From Rhodococcus sp. Leaf278 (GTDB lineage: Bacteria > Actinomycetota > Actinomycetes > Mycobacteriales > Mycobacteriaceae): DNA of 64,000 bases. Location of the stretch: NCBI RefSeq assembly GCF_001426085.1, contig NZ_LMRR01000023.1, forward strand, positions 186,520 to 250,519, given 5' to 3'. Below the pieces are notes generated by a model. It did no database searches. It was not told where the DNA came from and saw nothing but the letters and a program-made list of their open reading frames with translations. Shown here piece by piece: positions 20,772 through 30,431 of this stretch. How positions within the stretch are numbered: position 1 is the stretch's first letter; the number at the start of each line of letters is the position of its first letter. A program made the translations under genes and the position numbers.

Positions 20772-23315
20772 ATGTCTGACATCACCGAACCGCCGGTAGG
20801 ACCCCCGCCGGGTTCTACCACGAACGCCGAGGGTGGAGACCGGATCGATCCGGTCGATATTCAGCAGGAAATGCAGCGCAGCTACATCGATTACGCGATG
20901 AGCGTCATCGTCGGCCGCGCATTGCCCGAGGTCCGCGACGGCCTCAAGCCGGTGCACCGACGCGTGCTGTACGCGATGTACGACTCGGGCTTCCGGCCCG
21001 ATCGTAGTTACGTGAAATCCGCACGCCCCGTTGCCGAAACGATGGGTAATTACCATCCCCACGGCGACACTTCGATCTACGACGCACTCGTGCGACTGGC
21101 TCAGCCGTGGTCGATGCGCTACCCATTGGTCGACGGTCAGGGCAACTTCGGCTCGCGCGGCAACGACGGCGCCGCCGCCATGCGATACACCGAGGCGCGT
21201 CTGACGCCGCTCGCGATGGAGATGCTGCGCGACATCGACGAGGAAACCGTCGATTTCATCCCCAACTACGACGGCAAAACCCAAGAGCCGACGGTACTTC
21301 CGTCGCGGGTACCCAACCTGTTGATGAACGGCTCCAACGGCATCGCCGTCGGTATGGCCACCAACATCCCCCCGCACAACCTGCGTGAACTCGGCGACGC
21401 GGTGTTCTGGGCTCTCGACAACTTCGAGGCGGACGAGGAAGCGACCCTCGCGGCCTGCATGGAGCGCGTCAAGGGCCCGGACTTCCCCACGCACGGTCTC
21501 ATCGTCGGCGGTCAGGGTATTCAGGACGCGTACTCGACCGGACGCGGTTCGATCCGCATGCGCGGCGTCGTCGAGATCGAGGAAGACTCGAACGGTCGCA
21601 CCACGATCGTCATCACTGAACTGCCTTACCAGGTCAACCCCGATAATCTAATTACCTCGATCGCCGAGCAGGTCCGCGACGGCAAGCTGTCCGGCATCTC
21701 GAAGATCGACGACGAGTCGTCCGATCGTGTGGGCATGCGCATCGTGGTCACCATCAAGCGCGACGCCGTCGCGAAGGTGGTGCTCAACAACCTCTACAAG
21801 CACTCGCAGCTGCAGACCAGCTTCGGTGCCAACATGCTCTCGATCGTCGACGGCGTGCCGCGCACTCTGCGTCTCGACCAGATGATCCGCTTCTACGTCA
21901 CTCATCAACTCGACGTGATCGTGCGGCGCACTCGGTACCGGCTGCGTAGAGCCGAGGAGCGCGCCCACATTCTGCGCGGACTCGTCAAGGCCCTCGACGC
22001 GCTCGACGAGGTCATTGCGTTGATCCGCGCGTCGCAGACGGTGGATCTGGCCAAGCAGGGCTTGATCGATCTGCTCGATATCGACGAGATCCAGGCCCAG
22101 GCGATCCTCGACATGCAGCTGCGGCGCCTCGCAGCTCTCGAGCGTCAGAAGATCATCGACGAGTTGGCCGAACTCGAACGAACCATTGCCGACTTGCAGG
22201 ACATCCTGGCCAAGCCGGAGCGACAGCGTCAGATCGTCCGGGACGAGCTTGCCGAGATCGTCGAGAAGTTCGGCGACGACCGTCGTACGCGCATCATCGC
22301 CGCGGACGGTGACGTCAACGACGAGGATCTGATCGCCCGGGAGAACGTGGTCGTCACGATCACCGAAACCGGATACGCCAAGCGCACCAGAACCGACCTC
22401 TACCGTTCGCAGAAACGCGGCGGCAAGGGTGTGATGGGTGCAGGGCTCAAGCAGGACGACATCGTCAGCAAGTTCTTCGTCTGCTCGACGCACGACTGGA
22501 TTCTGTTCTTCACCACCAAGGGCCGCGTCTACCGGGCCAAGGCGTACGAACTGCCCGAGGCGAACCGAACGGCTCGCGGACAGCACGTCGCCAACCTGCT
22601 GGCGTTCCAGCCCGACGAGCGGATCGCGCAGGTCATCCAGATCAAGACCTACGAGGATGCTCCCTACCTGGTGCTTGCCACCAAGGGTGGTCTGGTCAAG
22701 AAGTCACGGCTGACCGATTTCGACTCCAACCGCAGCGGCGGGATCGTCGCGGTCAACCTGCGCGGCGACGACGAGTTGGTCGGTGCGGTGTTGTGCAGCA
22801 ACGAAGACGATCTGTTGCTGGTGTCCGCACTCGGTCAGTCGATCCGATTCTCCGCCACCGACGAAGTGCTCCGGCCCATGGGCCGTGCGACATCCGGTGT
22901 GCAGGGCATGCGCTTCAACGGCGAGGACGAGCTGCTTTCGCTGAACGTCGTCGCCGAGGGCAAGTTCCTGCTGGTCGCGACCTCGGGTGGCTACTCCAAG
23001 CGCACTGCGATGGAGGACTACCCGCAGCAGGGCCGCGGCGGAAAGGGAGTACTGACAATCCAGTACGACCCCAAGCGTGGCACGCTGGTGGGAGCTCTCA
23101 TCGTCGACGACGAGGACGAGCTGTATGCCATCACGTCCAGTGGTGGTGTCATTCGGACTGCTGCCAAGCAGGTCCGGAAAGCCGGCCGACAGACCAAGGG
23201 CGTGCGGTTGATGAATCTCGGTGAAGGCGACACACTGCTCGCGATCGCGCGCAACGCCGACGAGATCGAACCGGATGCCGTGGGCACCGAAGACGATGCA
23301 GCGAAGGAGTCGTAA
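20772..23315 (+). CDS. gyrA: DNA gyrase subunit A
   Basis: 847 residues. GyrA cuts and rejoins DNA; the catalytic tyrosine is in [10 protein letters not shown] at about residue 139. The quinolone pocket reads [13 protein letters not shown] with Ser101 and Asp104, the residues tied to susceptibility, so no classic resistance change is seen. The C-terminal beta-pinwheel has the GyrA box QKRGGKG (about residue 550). AGGAGA ribosome site before ATG at 20772. Short gyrB-gyrA spacing implies one transcript, with a hairpin between. Confidence 0.98.
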   Translation: MSDITEPPVGPPPGSTTNAEGGDRIDPVDIQQEMQRSYIDYAMSVIVGRALPEVRDGLKPVHRRVLYAMYDSGFRPDRSYVKSARPVAETMGNYHPHGDTSIYDALVRLAQPWSMRYPLVDGQGNFGSRGNDGAAAMRYTEARLTPLAMEMLRDIDEETVDFIPNYDGKTQEPTVLPSRVPNLLMNGSNGIAVGMATNIPPHNLRELGDAVFWALDNFEADEEATLAACMERVKGPDFPTHGLIVGGQGIQDAYSTGRGSIRMRGVVEIEEDSNGRTTIVITELPYQVNPDNLITSIAEQVRDGKLSGISKIDDESSDRVGMRIVVTIKRDAVAKVVLNNLYKHSQLQTSFGANMLSIVDGVPRTLRLDQMIRFYVTHQLDVIVRRTRYRLRRAEERAHILRGLVKALDALDEVIALIRASQTVDLAKQGLIDLLDIDEIQAQAILDMQLRRLAALERQKIIDELAELERTIADLQDILAKPERQRQIVRDELAEIVEKFGDDRRTRIIAADGDVNDEDLIARENVVVTITETGYAKRTRTDLYRSQKRGGKGVMGAGLKQDDIVSKFFVCSTHDWILFFTTKGRVYRAKAYELPEANRTARGQHVANLLAFQPDERIAQVIQIKTYEDAPYLVLATKGGLVKKSRLTDFDSNRSGGIVAVNLRGDDELVGAVLCSNEDDLLLVSALGQSIRFSATDEVLRPMGRATSGVQGMRFNGEDELLSLNVVAEGKFLLVATSGGYSKRTAMEDYPQQGRGGKGVLTIQYDPKRGTLVGALIVDDEDELYAITSSGGVIRTAAKQVRKAGRQTKGVRLMNLGEGDTLLAIARNADEIEPDAVGTEDDAAKES

Positions 23316-24659
23316 GTGAGCACTCCCAACCGGCCTGGTAGCAGGCCCGGCCCCAGCGGCGCACCGGACGGTCGCGAGGCACCGCGGGCCGAGCAGCCCG
23401 CGCGTCCTGCGCCGCCCGAGGGTGCTCGTCCGGGCAACCGCCCGCAGCCCGCCGCTCGTCCGGCACCCGCAGCCGGCCGCGGACCGGCTCCCCAGGGGAA
23501 CTCTCGCCCGCCGGTGCGTCCGGCACAGGGTGCTCCCAACGGCCCGGCACGACCGACGCAGGGTTCACCGCCGCAGCGTCCACCTGCACCCCAGGGACCG
23601 CCTGCACCCCAGGGACGCCCGCCGCAGGCTCCTCCGGGGGCGGCCAACCAGGGTCCGCCCGCTCGGCCGAATCAGCCCGGTGCCGGCCAGGCCACCGCGG
23701 ATCGACCGACGAACGGGCAGCCCACACAGCGACAGGCACCTGCAGGACCGCCTTCTCGTCCGGCCCCACCGCAGGGTCCGGCAGTCACCGAGGGATCACA
23801 GGCACCGGAGAGGTCGGCCGGGGGCGACGCGACGCGCGCCGATCGATCGGTTTCTCCGGCTGCTCGTGAGCAGGACCACTCCGCTACAGCGGCGATGCCC
23901 GTTCAGTCGGAAGGTCAGCAGGGTGGGTCGGGAACGCCGCCGTGGCAGCGCGGTGCCGGTCAGCGTCCGACGCAGCAGGGCTCGGAGGACCGTCAGCAGC
24001 CGCAGAACCAGCCTCAGACCAATCTGTCCGGTCGCGGGGCTGCCCTTCCACCCAATGCCGAGTTCGACCGGTCTGCCCGCACGACCGCCGAGCCCGCTCA
24101 GCGTGAAGCGACCGAGGACAAGACCGAACGGCGCGAGGCCGCCCGGTCGAAGGCAGCGGTGATCGACGGGCCGACCCGTCACATCGAACGCAAGGATCTG
24201 GCGAAGGACATGCCCGATCTGTCCGCTGTCCGACATCCCGAACAGACCCAGACCGACCGCGCGGTGCCCGCCGCCATCTCCGCGGTGCCCAGCGCGGACG
24301 GGAATCCCCTGCGCGCGACTATTCAGATTCGCAAGATCGATCCGTGGTCGACGCTGAAGATCGCACTCGTCATCGCGGTGTCACTGTTCTTCGTGTGGAT
24401 GGTTGCCGTCGGCCTGCTGTACGCCGTGCTGGACGGCATGGGCGTCTGGGACCGTCTCAACAGTGCGTTCACCGAGATCGTCAACGAGTCCGGAGACGGC
24501 GGACTCGTCAGCGCCGGTCAGGTGTTCGGGTACGCAGCGGTGATCGGTGTGATCAATGTCGTACTCTTCACCGCTCTGACCACAATCGGTGCGTTCATCT
24601 ACAACCTGTCGTCGGACCTGGTCGGTGGTGTCGAAGTGACACTGGCAGACCGCGACTGA
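23316..24659 (+). CDS. DUF3566 membrane protein with long Pro/Gly/Gln-rich N-terminus
   Basis: 447 residues, homologue of Rv0007 by position. The first ~290 residues are low complexity (Pro, Ala, Gly, Gln, Arg), with short tandem PAPQGP/R repeats near residue 90, and are probably disordered in the cytoplasm. The DUF3566 core follows: [24 protein letters not shown] is split here between a motif and the first membrane helix (about residues 343-368), then a second helix near 405-430. GTG at 23316 touches the gyrA stop. It is in the gyrA transcript but its role is unknown; a link to division or envelope is only inferred from neighbours. Confidence 0.85.
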   Translation: MSTPNRPGSRPGPSGAPDGREAPRAEQPARPAPPEGARPGNRPQPAARPAPAAGRGPAPQGNSRPPVRPAQGAPNGPARPTQGSPPQRPPAPQGPPAPQGRPPQAPPGAANQGPPARPNQPGAGQATADRPTNGQPTQRQAPAGPPSRPAPPQGPAVTEGSQAPERSAGGDATRADRSVSPAAREQDHSATAAMPVQSEGQQGGSGTPPWQRGAGQRPTQQGSEDRQQPQNQPQTNLSGRGAALPPNAEFDRSARTTAEPAQREATEDKTERREAARSKAAVIDGPTRHIERKDLAKDMPDLSAVRHPEQTQTDRAVPAAISAVPSADGNPLRATIQIRKIDPWSTLKIALVIAVSLFFVWMVAVGLLYAVLDGMGVWDRLNSAFTEIVNESGDGGLVSAGQVFGYAAVIGVINVVLFTALTTIGAFIYNLSSDLVGGVEVTLADRD

Positions 24660-24675
24660 CCTGCACAACGAGTAG

Positions 24676-24714
24676 CCGTATCGGGCCGTTTTGGAAGACA
24701 GCGGCCCGATACGG
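24676..24714 (+). terminator. Terminator after the gyr operon
   Basis: CCGTATCGGGCCG (24676-24688) and CGGCCCGATACGG (24702-24714) form a perfect 13-bp stem with a 13-base loop, 16 bases past the DUF3566 stop. No U-run follows. Confidence 0.85.
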
Positions 24715-24720
24715 TAATCT
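24691..24720 (+). promoter_or_regulatory. Probable promoter of tRNA-Ile
   Basis: TTGGAA (24691-24696) and TAATCT (24715-24720) are 18 bases apart. The -35 lies in the loop of the gyr terminator and the -10 just after its stem; the tRNA starts 48 bases downstream. Confidence 0.55.
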
Positions 24721-24768
24721 CATCCCTCGGTTCGAGGAGAGCAATTCTTCGGCCCAAAGCAGTGATGA

Positions 24769-24842
24769 GGGCCTATAGCTCAGGCGGTTAGAGCGCTTCC
24801 CTGATAAGGAAGAGGTCGGAGGTTCAAGTCCTCCTAGGCCCA
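24769..24842 (+). tRNA. ileT: tRNA-Ile (GAT)
   Basis: 74 nt. Acceptor arms GGGCCTA/TAGGCCC pair fully, the D-arm reads AGCTCAGGCGGTTAGAGC, the anticodon loop CTGATAA gives GAT, and the T-arm has GGTTCAAGTCC. CCA is not encoded. The location after gyrA and before tRNA-Ala matches mycobacteria. Confidence 0.98.
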
Positions 24843-24976
24843 CACCGAACGAACGAAAAGAGGCAGGACGTGAAAATCCTTCTTCGTGTCGCATCGGTGG
24901 TGATCGCAGTGGTGACAATATCGAAGGTGCGCTCCACGCGCAGCTCGGACGGCGTCTGGCACAGCATCTCCACCGG

Positions 24977-25007
24977 GTGACAGTCGCTCGGAACGAACGT
25001 GTAATGT
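24977..25007 (+). promoter_or_regulatory. Probable promoter of tRNA-Ala
   Basis: GTGACA (24977-24982) and TAATGT (25002-25007) are 19 bases apart, ending 25 bases before the tRNA. The -10 lies inside an inverted repeat ACGAAC/GTTCGT. Confidence 0.5.
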
Positions 25008-25032
25008 TCGTGCACGTTCAACCGCAACACCC

Positions 25033-25105
25033 GGGGCCTTAGCTCAGTTGGTAGAGCGCTGCCTTTGCAAGGCAGATGTCAGGAGTTCGAATCTCCTAGG
25101 CTCCA
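25033..25105 (+). tRNA. alaT: tRNA-Ala (TGC)
   Basis: 73 nt. Acceptor GGGGCCT pairs with AGGCTCC (one G-U), anticodon loop TTTGCAA gives TGC, T-arm AGTTCGAATCT. CCA not encoded. Confidence 0.98.
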
Positions 25106-25110
25106 CAATC

Positions 25111-25143
25111 AAAAGGACGTCCACTTCGTGGGCGTCCTTTTTT
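25111..25143 (+). terminator. Intrinsic terminator after tRNA-Ala
   Basis: AAAAGGACGTCCAC pairs with GTGGGCGTCCTTTT (one G-T) around a TTC loop and is followed by further T residues: a classical intrinsic terminator 5 bases after the tRNA. Confidence 0.92.
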
Positions 25144-25168
25144 GTGTGCACCCACACCGCCGCCCAAA

Positions 25169-25223
25169 GTCCACTCGATGTGCCATTGACCCCCGAAAAG
25201 GCCACCAAATGTGACATCGAGTG
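25169..25223 (+). repeat. 55-bp dispersed repeat, copy 1
   Basis: Starts GTCCACTCGATGTGCCATTG, has GAAAAGGCCAC in the middle and ends GACATCGAGTG. The ends form an inverted repeat (CACTCGATGT with ACATCGAGTG). The first ~43 bases are nearly identical to copies at 31394 and 58725. Confidence 0.9.
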
Positions 25224-25393
25224 CCGATGGACCCGAGGCGACCGCAGAAGGGGGTTGTGACCGCACCCAAGTGCGCTTGTCACCGGCGCCCATATGTCCA
25301 GACCCTCGACTGTTCTGTTTCCTATTGGGAGCGTCGTCCCTAGCGTGGTCGGTGTGCAAGAACGTCGGTCCCACGATCGGCGTGAACGGTCGT

Positions 25394-25422
25394 GACGGCA
25401 CACCGCAGGGGGGTGTGCCGTC
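25394..25422 (+). promoter_or_regulatory. Perfect hairpin upstream of the desaturase gene
   Basis: GACGGCACACC (25394-25404) pairs with GGTGTGCCGTC (25412-25422) around a 7-base loop, 85 bases before the start codon. It may be an attenuator or an operator; no U-run follows. Confidence 0.5.
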
Positions 25423-25506
25423 GCAACTGTCTCGGCGGACGTCGTTCGCCACTGTCTCGAATCGATTGGCGGTTCGGGCACCTCGATGTTCGAAGGAGCC
25501 CCGCAG

Positions 25507-26457
25507 ATGACACGTGTTCTCGATCATGAAGAGCTGTTGACCGAACTCGACGGCACCCTGGAAGCCAACTTGAATCGCCATCTGTCTATGGCCAAGGAAT
25601 GGCATCCGCATGACTACGTTCCGTGGGATCTCGGCCGGAATTTCGCCGCGATGGGTGGGGAGGACTGGTCTCTCGAGCAGTCGTCGCTGTCGGAATTGGC
25701 CCGCACCGCGATGATCACCAATTTGCTCACCGAGGACAATCTGCCGTCGTATCACCGAGGATTGGCGGACAACTTTTCGCTGGACGGTGCCTGGGGCACG
25801 TGGGTGGGGCGTTGGACTGCGGAAGAAAATCGCCACGGAATCGTCATGCGCGATTATTTGGTGGTGACACGTGCAGTCGACCCGGTGGAGCTGGAGCGGG
25901 CTCGGATGCATCACATGACCGTGGGCGTGGATGCGCCGATGGACGGGGCGAACTTCCTGCATTCGGTGGCGTACGTGACATTCCAGGAGTTGGCGACTCG
26001 GGTGTCGCACCGTAATACGGGGTTGGCGTGTGGGGATCCCGTGGCTGATCGAATGTTGGCTCGTGTTGCTGCGGACGAGAATCTGCACATGATCTTCTAT
26101 CGCAACCTCGGCGAGGCGTCGTTGGATCTCGTGCCCGATCAGATGGTTCGCGCTATCGCCGATGTCGCAACGGACTTCCAGATGCCCGGCCTGAACATGC
26201 CGAATTTCCGCAAGAACGCCATGATTCTGGCCAAGAATGGAATCTACGACCTCCGTCAGCATTTGGACGAAGTGCTGATGCCCGTTCTGCGAAAGTGGAA
26301 CGTCTTCGAGCGCAACGATTTCACCGGTGAGGGCGAGCGGGATCGCGATCGGCTGGCCGCGTTCGTGGAGGACTTGGAATCCAAGGCGACCAAGTTCGAG
26401 GAGTCCAGGGATCGCTTGCTCGCCAGGGAGGCCGAGCGCGCCGAGAAGGCTTCCTGA
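25507..26457 (+). CDS. Acyl-[acyl-carrier-protein] desaturase (DesA type)
   Basis: 316 residues. Soluble di-iron desaturase that puts a double bond into acyl-ACP, feeding membrane lipids or meromycolate chains. Iron ligands fit the fold: a Glu in TEDNLPSYH (near residue 78), EENRHG (about 107-112), a Glu in FQELATR, and DENLHMIFY (about 187-195). ATG at 25507 is preferred because GAAGGAG lies 8 bases upstream; an upstream in-frame ATG at 25486 has no site. Alone on its transcript, behind a perfect hairpin. Substrate position cannot be told. Confidence 0.88.
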   Translation: MTRVLDHEELLTELDGTLEANLNRHLSMAKEWHPHDYVPWDLGRNFAAMGGEDWSLEQSSLSELARTAMITNLLTEDNLPSYHRGLADNFSLDGAWGTWVGRWTAEENRHGIVMRDYLVVTRAVDPVELERARMHHMTVGVDAPMDGANFLHSVAYVTFQELATRVSHRNTGLACGDPVADRMLARVAADENLHMIFYRNLGEASLDLVPDQMVRAIADVATDFQMPGLNMPNFRKNAMILAKNGIYDLRQHLDEVLMPVLRKWNVFERNDFTGEGERDRDRLAAFVEDLESKATKFEESRDRLLAREAERAEKAS

Positions 26458-26656
26458 CCTGCTGCGTCTTCCCCGCGCAGAGTCGTGGTCGCGCCTTCGA
26501 GGTGTTAGAGTCCGGGCATCGTTGGGTCATGTGAGTCGATGGCCCTAGTGCGTGGGGAGGCCCGATGGTGCCTGGGGGGTATCAGGTGAGAGGTGTGGCT
26601 GGTTTCGGTGTGCGTTGCCGCGAGCAGGCATCGCTCGACGCAACCGGCACCGACTG

Positions 26657-27655
26657 GTGAGCAGGTTGAGGTTCGACGAATCCGGCCGCATGCTCGCAGT
26701 GTTCGCGGCCGTGACCACCGTCCTCTACGCCGCGAGCGCTGTCGCATCGTGGTCCAACCTGTCCGGTCCCCAGCAGTTTCTGGCCGCGCTTGCGTTGGCA
26801 ATGGGTCCCCTGGCGATCGCGGTTCTGGTGCGTGCGGGCGTGCCCAGCCCGAAACGGGCGGTGGGTTGTGCGACTGCGCTGTCGGTGGTGGGACTCGCGT
26901 GTGCGCTGGGTAGCAGCGACACCATGCCGGCCTTCTTGATCTGTGTGCAGGCCGCGATGTTCCTCGGAATGCACATCGGTGCCTTCTGGTCGGAGCGAAA
27001 CGCAGGCATCTGGGTTGCGGTGCTTGCTGTTTCAGCAGTGATCGGTGCTGCGATCGCGCCGTACGGGACACCGTTCATCTCTTATATTCTCGTCGCTCTC
27101 GGAATCGTCGGCGCAACCGAGGTGTTCGGCGTCTTCGCACGCCGGATGCGGTATTTCTCGACCCACGACGCATTGACCGGGCTGCTCAACCGCTTCGGCT
27201 TCGAGTCCAAGATAGAAAAGATGCTTCCGTCCTGCGCCGCCCGCGGACTGTCGGTCAGCCTGGCGGTGCTCGATCTCGACAATTTCAAGGAGATCAACGA
27301 CGAGTACGGCCACATCGCGGGTGACGTACTTTTGACTCGGGTCTCGAAAGCGTGGAAGGGGCAGCTGACCAAACGAGATGTTCTCGGTCGCCTCGGGGGA
27401 GACGAGTTCGTGTTGTTCATGCCCGGGGTTCTCGAGAAAGAAGCCTTGCAGATCATCGATCGGTTGCGCCATGCCCACCGGGCCGAATGGAGCGTCGGCC
27501 TCGCGTGCATGCCGGCGGGTCGTCGGTGGGGTGAGATCTACCGGGCGGCCGACGCAGATCTTTACCGGGCGAAACGGAGCAGGCCGCCTCGGGCCAGTCG
27601 CCCGACCGACCCAGGAGACGGCTTCAGCGGACCGGTTCACCGAATCGCGCAGTGA
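26657..27655 (+). CDS. GGDEF-domain protein, probable membrane diguanylate cyclase
   Basis: 332 residues from the GTG at 26657. Several hydrophobic helices (about residues 12-135) form a membrane sensor, followed by a GGDEF domain with HDALTGLLNR, LDLDNFKEINDEYGH and an intact RLGGDEF active site (about 245-251). The RxxD inhibitory site is absent. It should make cyclic di-GMP from two GTP. The frame is open back to 26552, but codons there lack strong third-position GC and no ribosome site is seen for either start, so the 5' end is uncertain. C-terminal tail is Pro/Arg-rich. Confidence 0.85.
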   Translation: MSRLRFDESGRMLAVFAAVTTVLYAASAVASWSNLSGPQQFLAALALAMGPLAIAVLVRAGVPSPKRAVGCATALSVVGLACALGSSDTMPAFLICVQAAMFLGMHIGAFWSERNAGIWVAVLAVSAVIGAAIAPYGTPFISYILVALGIVGATEVFGVFARRMRYFSTHDALTGLLNRFGFESKIEKMLPSCAARGLSVSLAVLDLDNFKEINDEYGHIAGDVLLTRVSKAWKGQLTKRDVLGRLGGDEFVLFMPGVLEKEALQIIDRLRHAHRAEWSVGLACMPAGRRWGEIYRAADADLYRAKRSRPPRASRPTDPGDGFSGPVHRIAQ

Positions 27656-27781
27656 TGTGCACAGGACGCTCCTGGCCTCCTTGATCCCCAGATTTCATCC
27701 ACAGGCTGGGGATAGATTGTGCACCGAGGTTCGTCCGTCGCGTTGACTCGTCGAATACGACGACGCTGCGGGGGATTCACG

Positions 27782-29413
27782 ATGGTCACACTCGACGAGT
27801 TCAGATCGTGGAACAGCGGTGAGTTGATCACGGCCTCCGAAGGTCTGATGCGGCAATGGCGCGAACTGGTCGTCCTACATCGGTCGTTTCCGGACGCCGC
27901 GTTCGGCGACGAATGGGTCGGTGCGGCCGCCGATGCGGCCCGAAAGTTGATGAGAGACGTGCGATCCGACGCACGCAGTTCCTCCGACGAGCTGCTTCGG
28001 ATCGCGATATGCATCGCCGACGCCTCGATCGATGTGGCGAGTCTGATCGCGGCTCTACGGGCGGTGGAGCAGGAGGCCGTCGAGTCACGGTTCGGGATCG
28101 ACTCCGACGGTTCGGTGACCGACACGCTCGAGTCGTACTCGGTTGCGCTTTCGGACCTCTGGTCGACGACGCGTGATCGTCGGCGTCTTCGTGAGGAGTT
28201 GGCGGCAGGAATCTGCCAGTTGGTGCGCACAGCCACGGCTTTCGACGAAACCTTTGCCCGACGCCTCGTCGGGGCGACCTCGGAGATGCAGGTCGCGACC
28301 GCAGTAACGGCCTCGGTGACTCCGGGCGCGACTTCGGCTGCCAATGCTGCGTTCTGGAGCGCGCTCTCGCCTGCCGCGCGCACCCGGCTCATGGTGGAGA
28401 AACCAGGGCTGATCGGCAATCTCGACGGTGTGCCGGGTCGAGTGCGAGACAGTGCGAACCGCCGGGTACTGGCTGCCGAGCGGTCGCGCCTCCTCACGGC
28501 CGAGGCCGAGCTACGGAACGAGTTGGACGGCAACGTGTTCGGAGGAATCTTCAGTGACGCAGACGCGGGGTTGGACCAGACGCGCAAGCGACTCGCGTCG
28601 CTCGATGCGATCGAATCTGTATTGGCGCAGGGAGATCGGCAACTTCTGGTGTTGGACAACACCTCGTACGAGGAGACCACAGCGGCTGTTGCTGTGGGTG
28701 ATGTGGATACAGCCACTCACGTCGCCGTATTCGTACCCGGTCTCGGTTCGACCGTGCACGGAGACATCGAGAGCTACGACGCAGATATGGAGGGGTTGAA
28801 GTCGACTGTGCAGCAGCTACTTCCAGGAGTCCAGGGGGAGACTGCGGCGGTCGTGACGTGGATGAACTACCAGGCCCCGCAGCTCGGCTGGAATTTGCTC
28901 GACCCCAGCCGAACCGTGTTGTCCGCGACGGCGGCGGACGTGGGGGCAGAACGGCTCGGTCCATTTCTGGACGGACTCGACGCAGCGCGGGCGAGCGATC
29001 CGCACCTGTCGGTGCTGGCGCACTCCTACGGGTCGCTCACCGCAGCGTCGGCACTGCGAGCCGACACCGGGGTCGACGACTTCGTGGCGCTCGGATCCCC
29101 AGGGTGGGGTACTCACACGGCCGCGGACCTCCGGCTACCGGACGGGCACGTGTTCTCGGCCGAAGCCGTCGGCGATATCGTGGCCGACCTCGGTGCCTTC
29201 GGCCGCGATCCGGGCACGTTGGACGGGGTCACGCTGCTTTCGACCGATGGCTCCGACGGGCGCACCGGGTCGATCGGTCACAGCGATTACTTCGCCGAGG
29301 GATCGACCAGTCGACAGAACACCGCGCTTGTTGTGGCCGGCCGCAGCGAGGACGCCGTGATCAGAACCAGGCCGGCCCTGTACGACCTACTGCAGAAGCT
29401 CCTGTATCTATGA
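27782..29413 (+). CDS. DUF1023 alpha/beta hydrolase with WXG100-like N-terminus
   Basis: 543 residues. The C-terminal half is a DUF1023 hydrolase: VAVFVPGLGSTVHGD, the nucleophile elbow LAHSYGS (Ser about 415), LGSPGWGT, and the late His in GSIGHSDY (about 500). The N-terminal ~330 residues are helical; EWVGAAADAARKL (about 44-56) resembles the W-x-G bend of ESX substrates, so type VII secretion is possible but unproven. ATG at 27782 follows a GGGGG ribosome site by 7 bases. The end overlaps cwsA by 6 bp on the opposite strand. Substrate unknown. Confidence 0.8.
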   Translation: MVTLDEFRSWNSGELITASEGLMRQWRELVVLHRSFPDAAFGDEWVGAAADAARKLMRDVRSDARSSSDELLRIAICIADASIDVASLIAALRAVEQEAVESRFGIDSDGSVTDTLESYSVALSDLWSTTRDRRRLREELAAGICQLVRTATAFDETFARRLVGATSEMQVATAVTASVTPGATSAANAAFWSALSPAARTRLMVEKPGLIGNLDGVPGRVRDSANRRVLAAERSRLLTAEAELRNELDGNVFGGIFSDADAGLDQTRKRLASLDAIESVLAQGDRQLLVLDNTSYEETTAAVAVGDVDTATHVAVFVPGLGSTVHGDIESYDADMEGLKSTVQQLLPGVQGETAAVVTWMNYQAPQLGWNLLDPSRTVLSATAADVGAERLGPFLDGLDAARASDPHLSVLAHSYGSLTAASALRADTGVDDFVALGSPGWGTHTAADLRLPDGHVFSAEAVGDIVADLGAFGRDPGTLDGVTLLSTDGSDGRTGSIGHSDYFAEGSTSRQNTALVVAGRSEDAVIRTRPALYDLLQKLLYL

Positions 29414-29788
29414 CGAGCCGTCGTCGTAGTCGGCCAGGCTCGGCGGAACGTCGGCGGGTGGCGGTACTTCGTTTCGGCGACGGCCCAGGTAGAACACGAC
29501 ACCACCGATGACCGCAGCGGCAACGCCGAGCACCAGAACGCGGCGCTTGTTTCCCGACTTCGGCTCGACTGTCAACGCCGTCCTGGTGAGGTTGGCCTCG
29601 GCGATCCGTTCCGCAGTCGCAGCGCGACGCTGTGCGGCCTGCTTGCGTGCCAGTCCGTAGCCGCGCTTGGCGAGCAGCAGACCCACTCCGGCAGGTCCCT
29701 TGCTCACGACAGAAGCGGCACCGAGCAGCGTCGATGCCGCCGCGCCGGTGGAGGAGTGAACCTGCTCGGTTTTCGTAGTGCTCGTCAT
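29408..29788 (-). CDS. cwsA: Cell wall synthesis protein CwsA
   Basis: 126 residues. In mycobacteria CwsA (Rv0008c) is a small membrane protein that binds Wag31 and CrgA and affects polar growth and septation. Here an N-terminal soluble part is rich in Ala/Arg (KQAAQRRAATAERIAEAN) and is followed by one membrane helix, VLVLGVAAAVIGGVVFYLG (about residues 83-101), then RRR and an acidic tail. Placement between gyrA and ppiA on the minus strand matches Rv0008c exactly. ATG at 29788 is chosen; a TTG at 29806 is less likely. Confidence 0.85.
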   Translation of the reverse strand: MTSTTKTEQVHSSTGAAASTLLGAASVVSKGPAGVGLLLAKRGYGLARKQAAQRRAATAERIAEANLTRTALTVEPKSGNKRRVLVLGVAAAVIGGVVFYLGRRRNEVPPPADVPPSLADYDDGSS

Positions 29789-29870
29789 GCCCTCACTGTT
29801 CCACAACAGGACCCCCGCCGGCCCGCCCGATACACGACCTGCTCACTACCCGGACGCCCGAGATGGCACG

Positions 29871-30407
29871 ATGGGGGGCGTGACTTCACCAAACAAGACC
29901 CAAACGGCAACGCTGCACACCAACCGCGGCGACATCGTCATCGAACTGTTCGGCAATCACGCCCCCAAGACCGTCGCGAACTTCGTCGGCCTCGCGGACG
30001 GATCCAAGGAGTACACGACGCAGAACGCATCGGGTGCCAAGACCGGACCGTTCTACGACGGCGCAGTCTTCCACCGCGTCATCGACGGTTTCATGATCCA
30101 GGGCGGCGACCCGACCGGCACCGGCTCCGGTGGACCGGGCTACAAGTTCGAGGACGAGTTCCACCCCGAACTGTCGTTCGATCGCCCGTACCTGCTCGCC
30201 ATGGCGAACGCAGGCCCCGGCACCAACGGCTCGCAGTTCTTCATCACCACCGGCAAGACCCCGCACCTCAACCGCAAGCACAGCATCTTCGGTGAGGTCA
30301 CCGACGAGGCGTCCAAGAAGGTCGTCGACGCGATCTCGAGCACGCAGGTCGGCCGCGGTGACCGTCCGGTGGACGAGGTCGTCATCAACAGCGTCACGAT
30401 CGCCTGA
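29871..30407 (+). CDS. ppiA: Peptidyl-prolyl cis-trans isomerase (cyclophilin A)
   Basis: 178 residues. Cyclophilin that speeds proline isomerisation. Core motifs: TNRGDIVIELFGNHAPKTV, FHRVIDGFMIQGGDPTGTG with the catalytic Arg, MANAGPGTNGSQFFI and HSIFGEV. No signal peptide, so cytoplasmic. The start is ATG 29871 or GTG 29880; family members begin close to here. Matches Rv0009. Confidence 0.95.
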   Translation: MGGVTSPNKTQTATLHTNRGDIVIELFGNHAPKTVANFVGLADGSKEYTTQNASGAKTGPFYDGAVFHRVIDGFMIQGGDPTGTGSGGPGYKFEDEFHPELSFDRPYLLAMANAGPGTNGSQFFITTGKTPHLNRKHSIFGEVTDEASKKVVDAISSTQVGRGDRPVDEVVINSVTIA

Positions 30408-30431
30408 TCTAGTTCCACAGAAAGATTCACG

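Larger units (their letters stand above)
25106..25506. other. 401-bp gap: tRNA terminator, dispersed repeat, hairpin
   Basis: No gene. In order it holds the tRNA-Ala terminator, copy 1 of a 55-bp dispersed repeat (25169-25223), an unexplained stretch of about 170 bp, and a perfect hairpin (25394-25422) before the desaturase. Promoter of the desaturase presumably lies here. Confidence 0.7.

Noticed and set aside
21060..21110. Quinolone resistance change in gyrA
   Set aside because: Ser101 and Asp104 are the susceptible-type residues.
27695..27703. Single DnaA-box-like TCATCCACA before the DUF1023 gene
   Set aside because: One change from consensus and isolated; expected by chance.
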